Below are positions 37,476 to 42,540 of a DNA stretch of 42,540 nt, piece by piece. This DNA is from a virus. Position 1 is the stretch's first letter. Every line of letters starts with the position of its first letter. The notes below the pieces were generated by a model. That model was not told where the DNA came from, did no database searches, and saw only the letters and a list, made by a program, of their open reading frames with translations. Location of the stretch: the IMG/VR virus record IMGVR_UViG_3300050190_000038, positions 1 through 42,540 of that record; one strand, given 5' to 3'. The translations under genes and the position numbers were made by a program.

Positions 37476-37581
37476 GCCAATCGACCTCGCTCTCTTTAGT
37501 TTCTTTTTCCCATCTGTCACAGGCCACTATCGCCATGACAAACAACCCTATAAAACATCCGAACCACACCAGTTGAGTCAT
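37468..37581 (-). CDS. 37-residue single-helix membrane peptide
   Basis: Sequence begins MTQLVWFGCFIGLFVMAIVA and ends in charged residues. One membrane helix. Weak RBS (GGGTGG). It overlaps the next GTG start by 8 bases. Confidence 0.55.
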   Translation of the reverse strand: MTQLVWFGCFIGLFVMAIVACDRWEKETKESEVDWRG

Positions 37582-37636
37582 CTTGCCACCCGCCTCACTC
37601 TGATATTTTTTAATCGACCTTGCCTGCGGTCTTTTT

Positions 37637-37840
37637 CTACTCTTCGCATAATAAAACCGTTATGCAACCCATGCCCGTGGCTAGTATTTGGAATACTTTT
37701 CTGTGACCGTATCCGATATTTATTTCCCAATCTTTCCCTTTCATTACTCCGGCCAGCGCTGCGGGAGAAACACTTTCCCCTATGTATAGCCTGATCTTTG
37801 TTATACCCGCCGATGTGCGTAAAACTTCGCTAAATGTCAT
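37637..37840 (-). CDS. Hypothetical early protein
   Basis: 67 residues (MTFSEVLRTSAGITKIRLYIG, KDWEINIGYGHRKVFQILATG). RBS GAGAGGAG. Short beta protein; no family recognised. Confidence 0.65.
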   Translation of the reverse strand: MTFSEVLRTSAGITKIRLYIGESVSPAALAGVMKGKDWEINIGYGHRKVFQILATGMGCITVLLCEE

Positions 37841-37861
37841 TTGGTTTCTCCTCTCTCGTTT

Positions 37862-38632
37862 TCATCCGACCGCATATTTTGCTTGATATTTCCGGACAAT
37901 CCCCTCAAAAATGGGCTTTAGTTTCGGATCTCGTTCGATAACTTCGAGTTTCGTCATAGCCTTGCAAGCCGTCTTAGTTGCCCCTTGCCCTTGTAATCTC
38001 TCGCATAGCCGTGTTAAACGAGTTTGAAGGTTTACCCTTGCTAAGTCCTCTAGCTCCTTGTATAAGTCGCCATAAAATACAAGATAACTCAAACCGTATT
38101 CCTGACAGATACCGCGCATTTTGGTATTCATGGCCTGTCTCCAATCCTTGTCAATTGGAGCTGTGAAAATATCAAGGGCAGTAGTTATTTGCCGACTCGC
38201 CTTGTTTGCAACTTCGAGTGCGGTATTTGCCTTGCGCTCAATCTCTACGGTAACCTGGGCAAGTCCAGCTAGTATTTCTGCTTGTGTCATTTGCTTAGGA
38301 CGCCTTGCTCTGTTTTCAACTTCGATAAAGTATTTGCGGATAATGCGACCCTGCTCGTTGTTTTCAACCATTGCAATTTCTTTAGCGGTGTCCATTGTCA
38401 GGGCGTATTCGGTTCTTGGTTTTCCTGCTTTGCCATCCGACCTATCCGCCAAAATTGGCGTATAGTCTTCACCTTCAACAAACTCATACTTTTCAATACG
38501 ATCCTTAATCCAATTACTAAAATCCTTGCCTACCTCTAAAAACTCATGCAATTCTCTTGCGTCAACAACCCCACCGACTTCACCCTCATAAATCGGTATC
38601 AATCCATTTTCAATAATTGTTAAATTGTTCAT
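37862..38632 (-). CDS. AntA-type phage antirepressor
   Basis: 256 residues. N-terminal AntA domain: VVDARELHEFLEVGKDFSNWIKDRI, YTPILADRSDGKAGKPRTEYALTMDTAKEIAMVENNE. Coiled middle (116-150) and C-terminal ORF6C-like domain (MRGICQEYGLSYLVFYGDLYKEL). AntA domains are associated with control of lysogeny by acting on repressors. Strong RBS (AAGGAGG). Confidence 0.9.
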   Translation of the reverse strand: MNNLTIIENGLIPIYEGEVGGVVDARELHEFLEVGKDFSNWIKDRIEKYEFVEGEDYTPILADRSDGKAGKPRTEYALTMDTAKEIAMVENNEQGRIIRKYFIEVENRARRPKQMTQAEILAGLAQVTVEIERKANTALEVANKASRQITTALDIFTAPIDKDWRQAMNTKMRGICQEYGLSYLVFYGDLYKELEDLARVNLQTRLTRLCERLQGQGATKTACKAMTKLEVIERDPKLKPIFEGIVRKYQAKYAVG

Positions 38633-38657
38633 GTTTCCTCCTTAAAATTTAATATTT

Positions 38658-38683
38658 ACAGGATTCCCCTCTTTGGTGTCGAA
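38658..38683 (+). promoter_or_regulatory. Sigma-H-like promoter, copy 1
   Basis: acagg (38658) and gtcgaa (38678) are 20 bases apart and match the RnAGGAwww-N11-RnnGAAT form of sigma-H promoters, as in spoVG, except the last base. The same element, with 28 of 34 bases identical, is at 39196-39221. Confidence 0.55.
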
Positions 38684-38714
38684 GTTGATAGAATATTGAG
38701 AGGAGGTGAATTAT

Positions 38715-38885
38715 ATGCCTAAGAAATCGCCTTGGTATTCCATAAAGCAGTCTGTGCATCCCGTACATCATGACAACTCTAATTGCAACACCGGAAACAA
38801 CATCGAAAAAGAAAATATCAGACAGGGAACCGGTGGACATCCGCTTTGTGACGAATGTGCAAGACTAAACAAAGAGGGAAAATAG
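38715..38885 (+). CDS. Plus-strand 56-residue Cys/His protein (moron)
   Basis: Starts MPKKSPWYSIKQSVHPVHHD and ends HPLCDECARLNKEGK with an RQGTGG motif in between. AGGAGGTGA precedes ATG. It runs against the early operon and sits behind the sigma-H-like element. HxxH, CxT and CDEC could bind a metal. I recall similar small proteins in anaerobic Firmicutes, role unknown. Confidence 0.72.
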   Translation: MPKKSPWYSIKQSVHPVHHDNSNCNTGNNIEKENIRQGTGGHPLCDECARLNKEGK

Positions 38886-38892
38886 TCATTCA

Positions 38893-39168
38893 TTAGAATG
38901 TCATTTCCCAGTATGGACCAGTTGGCTCACCGTCGAGAATAGTCCATATGCGACCTAATTTTGAGGGTTTTAATCCGTTTTGCAGAGCAATTGCAAGCGC
39001 TTTGAAACCCTCTTCTCTGTGCCCAAAAAAGCGAACTGTAGGTTCAGGGTAACAATGCCCTATACCGCCCTCACATGACTCATAAGTTTCAATTCCACCC
39101 TCGACAAGAATCTCAACCTCGTGTTTAATTCCCTTGTCGAGCGGTGGAGAATATTCTGTGGTTTCCAT
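38893..39168 (-). CDS. Conserved phage hypothetical protein
   Basis: 91 residues: METTEYSPPLDKGIKHEVEIL, ETYESCEGGIGHCYPEPTVRFFG. A sequence type I know from many phages with no assigned function. RBS AGGAGGA; its start leader is nearly the same as that of 39463-39669. Confidence 0.75.
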   Translation of the reverse strand: METTEYSPPLDKGIKHEVEILVEGGIETYESCEGGIGHCYPEPTVRFFGHREEGFKALAIALQNGLKPSKLGRIWTILDGEPTGPYWEMTF

Positions 39169-39195
39169 TGTGTTTTTCCTCCTTTTAAGATATTT

Positions 39196-39221
39196 ACAGG
39201 TTTTTCCTCTCTTGCGTCGAA
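39196..39221 (+). promoter_or_regulatory. Sigma-H-like promoter, copy 2
   Basis: acagg (39196) and gtcgaa (39216), again 20 bases apart, before the second plus-strand small gene. The flanking atatttacagg and gtcgaagt are identical to copy 1. Confidence 0.55.
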
Positions 39222-39272
39222 GTGGGTAAGTTGTTTAGGTTACCAAGTTCTTGACGAAGGGAGGTGATTACG

Positions 39273-39470
39273 TTGGATAAGGTTAAAAATTGTATACTTG
39301 AGTTCTATAAAACAAACGGCAAAAACATTGCTATGGATTTCAATTATGTTGTAACGTCTACTGGGCTTTCAGAATCCGACGTTGATAAAGCTTTGCGACA
39401 GCTTCTTCATGCAGGATTCATCAAGAACCCGTTATTTGCGGATAATGTCCCAATAAACTTCACTATTTAG
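39273..39470 (+). CDS. Plus-strand small winged-helix-like protein (moron)
   Basis: 65 residues. TTG at 39273 is chosen because GGGAGGTGA is at the right distance; GTG at 39264 lies in the RBS itself. VVTSTGLSESDVDKALRQLLHAGFI is a winged-helix-like unit. Ends at a strong terminator. May be a regulator expressed from the prophage. Confidence 0.7.
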   Translation: MDKVKNCILEFYKTNGKNIAMDFNYVVTSTGLSESDVDKALRQLLHAGFIKNPLFADNVPINFTI

Positions 39471-39669
39471 TTTCATCGTTTTGTAAATGTCGGCTGAAAT
39501 AGTCGGCATTTTTTTTGTCTTCAACCTGCAATTCTTCAATTGTGTGACTTTCAAAATATTCTTCTGAGTAAAACATAGGCGTCATTCCATACACCTTGAA
39601 ATACTTGAACCTTGGGTTAAATTCTCTGATACCGTTTTCTTTTAAATAACTCGTTTTGATTGCATCCAT
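39463..39669 (-). CDS. Hypothetical early protein
   Basis: 68 residues (FNPRFKYFKVYGMTPMFYSEEYFES). RBS GGGAGGA. Its end overlaps by 8 bases the convergent plus-strand gene. No family recognised. Confidence 0.65.
   Translation of the reverse strand: MDAIKTSYLKENGIREFNPRFKYFKVYGMTPMFYSEEYFESHTIEELQVEDKKNADYFSRHLQNDETK
39485..39516 (+). terminator. Terminator of plus-strand small gene
   Basis: An 11-bp stem AAATGTCGGCT / AGTCGGCATTT (two wobble pairs) followed by eight T, 15 bases after the gene stop, inside the convergent gene. Confidence 0.85.
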
Positions 39670-39689
39670 TGTGTTTTTCCTCCCTTTTT

Positions 39690-40343
39690 TTATGCTATTT
39701 TCCCGATCATCTGCCTATTGAGCAGCATTGCTTTAATTTGGTAGTAATCCAGACCCATTTCGCATAACACTGAAATCTGATTTTGCAGTTTTGCAATACG
39801 CCCAATTTCATCGGCTGTCATGTAATCAATCGCAGCGGCTGTCTTGCTTGCTCCCCTGTCCTTCCGTATCTGTGCTGCATTTCTGTCTGTGACAAACTTA
39901 TAAGCTAAATCGGTATAGGTCTTGTAATCCCACCTGCTGTGATCCGGGTTGTCGCTAATAACATCTGTTAACTCTCTGCGGATGGGTCTTAATTGTTCAC
40001 GACCGATTTGGCGGTGTTGGAGTTCGGAGCGCATTGCGTAGAATTGACGGACAAGTTCGGTTTTGAATTGGATAACTGGTTCGGTGTTTTTGAGGAATGT
40101 AATTAATAGCGTTGCTTGTTCTTCATTGAGGTGAAAAATTTTCTCATATTTTATCCCTCTTGCTTTTTTCACTGCCCGCATTTCAAATGCGACCTGTCCA
40201 AACTGTTTTAACCTAGATTCATGCTTTAAGATTATTTGTTGTACTGCATGGTGTTTAATTTCTGCGGACATGGCGATAATGTCACTTGTTGTCAATGGTA
40301 TTGCCTTAATGTTGTTTGGCTTTAAAAACACTAAATCGTTCAT
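39690..40343 (-). CDS. rha: Rha family phage regulatory protein
   Basis: 217 residues from ATG 40343 (GGGAGG 5 bases upstream). TTSDIIAMSAEIKHHAVQQII, RLKQFGQVAFEM and LNEEQATLLITFLKNTEPVIQFKTELVRQFYAM are Rha domain features; the C-terminal part is ORF6C-like. Rha proteins regulate lytic growth in lambdoid phages. First gene after cro. Confidence 0.85.
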   Translation of the reverse strand: MNDLVFLKPNNIKAIPLTTSDIIAMSAEIKHHAVQQIILKHESRLKQFGQVAFEMRAVKKARGIKYEKIFHLNEEQATLLITFLKNTEPVIQFKTELVRQFYAMRSELQHRQIGREQLRPIRRELTDVISDNPDHSRWDYKTYTDLAYKFVTDRNAAQIRKDRGASKTAAAIDYMTADEIGRIAKLQNQISVLCEMGLDYYQIKAMLLNRQMIGKIA

Positions 40344-40388
40344 AGGTTCCTCCCTTTCCTTTTCCATAATTTCTTCTCATTGGTTACG

Positions 40389-40411
40389 TTTGTTTCCTTT
40401 TGGATACTTAC
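40389..40411. promoter_or_regulatory. Outlying operator-like site
   Basis: tttccttttggatactt matches the core of the three tandem units upstream of cro (consensus tttccttttgggta). It lies at the 3' end of the Cro-like gene. Confidence 0.4.
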
Positions 40412-40617
40412 GAGGCAAAAAAAAGGGTAGCGGGATCAGTGTCCAAGATATCACAGATAATTTTGGCTTCACTCAAGGTAAAATCCCTGTGCCCGTTTTC
40501 TTTCCGGTTATAACTGCAATACGTTATTCCTATGGCCTCTGCCATTTCTACCTGCCGTAACCCCTTTCTTGCCCGACAGGCTTTCAGTTCCATGTTTTTG
40601 CGTGTCTTTTTTGACAC
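40408..40617 (-). CDS. Cro-like XRE regulator
   Basis: 69 residues, HTH_3: ELKACRARKGLRQVEMAEAIGI, YNRKENGHRDFTLSEAKIICDIL. GTG start with GGGGAG about 10 bases upstream. Divergent from the repressor, so probably turns off repressor transcription and starts the lytic program. Confidence 0.85.
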   Translation of the reverse strand: MSKKTRKNMELKACRARKGLRQVEMAEAIGITYCSYNRKENGHRDFTLSEAKIICDILDTDPATLFFAS

Positions 40618-40631
40618 TTTTTCATCTCCCC

Positions 40632-40858
40632 TTGATTTGTGTGTTTTCTTTTGGCTACTTCAAGTATACCATAATATTTCTTGCAATCATTGTTTTGGGC
40701 ATAAATATTTTTTATATTTTTTGCCTCCTTCTTGATAATGTGTTCCCTTTGGGATACTTCAAGTATAGCATAGATATTCTTGCGGGCACCCCTTTGGCAT
40801 AAATATTTTTTACATTTTTTATCTACTGGTTGATAATATGTTTCCTTTTGGGTATAAT
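40632..40858. repeat. Operator array: three tandem ~98-bp promoter/operator units
   Basis: Units begin at 40632, 40732 and 40830 with ttgat. Each has (t)ttyyctttkgg-type operator sequence; units 1 and 2 then have tacttcaagta, a perfect inverted repeat, and later cataaatattttttayattt. The last unit is truncated by the repressor promoter. The repressor and Cro-like protein should bind here. Confidence 0.75.
40830..40858 (+). promoter_or_regulatory. Repressor promoter
   Basis: TTGATA (40830-40835), 17 bp, TATAAT (40853-40858). The operator-like sequence cctttt-ggg is in the spacer, so the repressor would control its own gene. Confidence 0.88.
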
Positions 40859-40879
40859 ACATGCAGGAGGTGATTTGAC

Positions 40880-41209
40880 ATGAGCAATACAATTTCATTA
40901 AAAACCTTTGCAAAACGGTTGAAACAACTAAGAGAAGAGTGCCATTTAACCCAGGACGATTTAGCAGTTGAGGTTGCTCTGAAAAAGTCAACTCTGAGCA
41001 AATATGAAAATGAACTTAGAGAACCTCGGTTGGGCAATGTAGAAAGATTAGCTGATTTTTTTGATGTGAGCGTCAACTGGTTAATGGGATATTCGGATAT
41101 CCGGGACAAAAATATTGATTCAGGCAATCTAATTGATATTTTTAATAAGTTATCGGATTGCCGTAAGCAAGAGTTGTTTACTTTTGCTACTTATCTAAGA
41201 CACAAATAG
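40880..41209 (+). CDS. XRE-family CI-like repressor (short)
   Basis: 109 residues. FAKRLKQLREECHLTQDDLAVEVALKKSTLSKYENELREPRLGNVERLADFFDVS is a classic HTH_3 domain. The remaining C-terminal ~35 residues are only an oligomerisation-length helix (LIDIFNKLSDCRKQELFTFATYL), with no LexA-type protease, so induction probably needs an antirepressor. AGGAGGTGA precedes the ATG. Confidence 0.88.
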   Translation: MSNTISLKTFAKRLKQLREECHLTQDDLAVEVALKKSTLSKYENELREPRLGNVERLADFFDVSVNWLMGYSDIRDKNIDSGNLIDIFNKLSDCRKQELFTFATYLRHK

Positions 41210-41225
41210 GTGAGGGGGTTAGAAA

Positions 41226-42341
41226 TTGGCTGCAATCAGTAAAAGGAAGGATGGCCGGTGGCAAGCTATTATTGATTTACCACCGGATTTGAAAACAGGA
41301 GAGAGGAAACGCAAGTGGATATATGCTGATAAGCGCCCAGAAGTCAGGCGGATGGCTACCAAACTAGAGGAGCAGGTAGCCTCCGGCAACTATATTGATT
41401 CATCGAAACTAACCATTGAAGGGTACCTGCTTACCTGGGTCAAGGATTATTGTGCCGATCTATCGCCTACCACTGTAGATGCATATAAGACATACATCAA
41501 AGGCCATATCATACCCGCTATCGGTAAGATTAAACTGCAGAACATAAAACCTTTGGATATCCAGCGATTCTATAATGGTGAATCCGAAAGAGGTTATAAA
41601 GGAAATACGATCAGGCAAGAGCATATAATTCTGAATAGAGCGTTAAAAGACGCGGTAAAAAACAGCATGATCCAATACAACCCGGTGGATCGGGTTGATA
41701 AACCCAAGCCCAATGATTTTGAGCCGGATGTCTATGATGAGGATAATTTTATTAACCTGATGAATGCGGTTGTTGGTACAGATGACGAGGTTCCAATATT
41801 GCTGGCCGGTATCTTGGGTTTAAGACGTGGGGAGATATTCGGTTTGAGGTGGTCTGACATCGATTTCAAGGAGCAGGTTATCTCAGTTAGGCAAACTCTC
41901 GTCTATGCAGGCGGCGAGCTGATGTTCAAACCCCCGAAAAGCAAAAAGGGTCTGCGGTCAATCACTATCCCTGCTAACCTGGCACCTGTGCTTAAAGATC
42001 ACAGGAAAAGACAAATGGCAATAATGCAGCCAACCGAAGGATCTCATGGCCTCGTTTGCTGCCGCCAGGATGGGGGGCAGATGAATCCTCGCTCATACAG
42101 CACGCATTTCAGGGAATTGCTTGAAAGACATTCTCTCCCCCACATACGATTTCATGACCTGCGCCATTTCAACGCAACCATGATGATGAAATATAAGATC
42201 GATGTCAAGGTGGCAGCGAAACGATTAGGCCATGCTGATCCAGGTATGACCCAAAGGATTTATCAGCACGTGCTCAATGATATGGATGTAGAGGCAGCAG
42301 AAAAGCTGAATCATATCTTGGAACATTGGAGTCAAAAGTAA
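41226..42341 (+). CDS. int: Tyrosine integrase
   Basis: 371 residues, TTG start with GAGGGGG 7 bases upstream. N-terminal arm-binding domain (ISKRKDGRWQAII), SAM-like core-binding domain (65-155), catalytic domain with Arg200 (GLRRGE), Lys238, His310-x-x-Arg313 (HDLRH), His336 and Tyr346. It catalyses attP x tRNA-Leu integration. It ends next to attR as expected. No separate excisionase is recognised beside it. Confidence 0.96.
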   Translation: MAAISKRKDGRWQAIIDLPPDLKTGERKRKWIYADKRPEVRRMATKLEEQVASGNYIDSSKLTIEGYLLTWVKDYCADLSPTTVDAYKTYIKGHIIPAIGKIKLQNIKPLDIQRFYNGESERGYKGNTIRQEHIILNRALKDAVKNSMIQYNPVDRVDKPKPNDFEPDVYDEDNFINLMNAVVGTDDEVPILLAGILGLRRGEIFGLRWSDIDFKEQVISVRQTLVYAGGELMFKPPKSKKGLRSITIPANLAPVLKDHRKRQMAIMQPTEGSHGLVCCRQDGGQMNPRSYSTHFRELLERHSLPHIRFHDLRHFNATMMMKYKIDVKVAAKRLGHADPGMTQRIYQHVLNDMDVEAAEKLNHILEHWSQK

Positions 42342-42351
42342 AAGTGATTTA

Positions 42352-42375
42352 TGGTGGTCAAAATGGTGGTCAAAA
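42352..42375 (+). repeat. Right pair of 12-bp tandem repeats, candidate arm sites
   Basis: tggtggtcaaaa twice (42352-42363, 42364-42375). The second copy runs into the 127-bp repeat. Same pair at 272-295. Confidence 0.6.
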
Positions 42376-42492
42376 GTATATTTAAAAGAAAAGAGCAACT
42401 ATCAAAAATTGCTCTTTTGCTTGGTATCATTGGTGCCGAAGGTGGGAGTCGAACCCACACGTCTTTTGAGGACGCTGGATTTTGAGTCCAGT
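42366..42492. repeat. attR: attR: right copy of 127-bp direct repeat
   Basis: Identical to 1-127. On this side the tRNA is complete, so the phage end supplies the tRNA 3' half and its terminator (42389-42418). Confidence 0.9.
42389..42418 (-). terminator. tRNA-Leu terminator, right copy
   Basis: Second copy of the aaaagagcaa/ttgctctttt hairpin, downstream of the intact tRNA. Confidence 0.8.
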
Positions 42493-42518
42493 GCGTCTGC
42501 CAATTCCGCCACTTCGGC
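42431..42518 (-). tRNA. tRNA-Leu (anticodon CAA)
   Basis: Minus-strand sequence starts GCCGAAGTGGCGGAATTGG, has a CTCAAAA anticodon loop (anticodon CAA, reading UUG), a long variable arm, GGTTCGACTCC T arm, acceptor partner CTTCGGC, discriminator A and encoded CCA. It is the intact target gene. Confidence 0.97.
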
Positions 42519-42540
42519 ATAGATTTGTTTAAACAACAAT

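Noticed and set aside
38649-38840. 63-codon minus-strand ORF
   Set aside because: Antisense to the plus-strand 56-residue gene, which has a perfect RBS and promoter element.
42332-42520. 62-codon minus-strand ORF at the right end
   Set aside because: It is a translation of the tRNA-Leu and att repeat.

Overview
The window is an essentially complete, HK97-type siphovirus prophage of about 42.4 kb sitting in a tRNA-Leu(CAA) gene. The host is a low-to-mid-GC Gram-positive-lineage bacterium (Bacillota): Shine-Dalgarno sites are strong AGGAGG types, TTG and GTG starts are common, the phage families are those of Firmicute siphoviruses, and two sigma-H-like promoter sequences hint at an endospore former. 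Genus cannot be fixed from this sequence. The complete tRNA lies at the right end (42431-42518, minus strand). Its 3' half plus tRNA terminator is repeated at the left end as a 127-bp direct repeat (1-127 and 42366-42492), giving attL and attR.

Layout, read in the direction of most transcription (right to left, minus strand). (1) Lysogeny control, 40.4-42.3 kb: a TTG-started tyrosine integrase and a short XRE repressor on the plus strand, divergent from a Cro-like gene across three tandem ~98-bp promoter/operator repeats. (2) Early region, 25-40.3 kb: Rha and AntA-type antirepressors, many very small cysteine-rich proteins in overlapping translational chains, an ERF annealing protein with an SSB-like tail, a replisome organiser with an iteron-like internal repeat (candidate origin), a DnaB-like helicase, a DUF1064 PD-(D/E)XK nuclease, an orphan DNA methyltransferase, a 3D-domain exported protein, a proteasome-like threonine hydrolase, four copies of one small Cys family, two paralogous HNH proteins, and a sigma-region-4-like regulator just before the late genes. 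Two tiny plus-strand genes (38.7 and 39.3 kb) interrupt it, each behind the same sigma-H-like element. (3) Head and packaging, 17-24.9 kb: HNH proteins, TerS, TerL, a membrane protein, portal, ClpP-like protease, HK97 capsid, head fiber-like protein, connectors. (4) Tail, 4.7-17 kb: tail completion, tube, chaperones with a programmed -1 frameshift, tape measure, a Dit with inserted PA14-like domain, a 1070-residue tail protein ending in an S74 chaperone, and a collagen-like/polyglycine fiber. (5) Lysis, 2.8-4.5 kb: XhlA, amidase, LLH holin. (6) Accessory edge, 0.3-2.7 kb: a Doc-type toxin with a small basic partner, then a five-gene operon of unknown proteins with its own consensus promoter, a palindrome in the spacer and its own terminator, directly next to attL.

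The pieces fit a functional temperate phage: repressor versus Cro at the operator array, early replication/recombination, a switch through the sigma-like protein to the rightward-placed late block, and local expression of lysogenic cargo (lipoprotein at 15 kb, Doc module, attL operon) from separate promoters. The least explained items are a two-copy structured RNA-like element (1.9 and 16.6 kb), tandem covarying hairpins after the holin gene, the four-paralog Cys family, the proteasome-like enzyme, and the attL operon.
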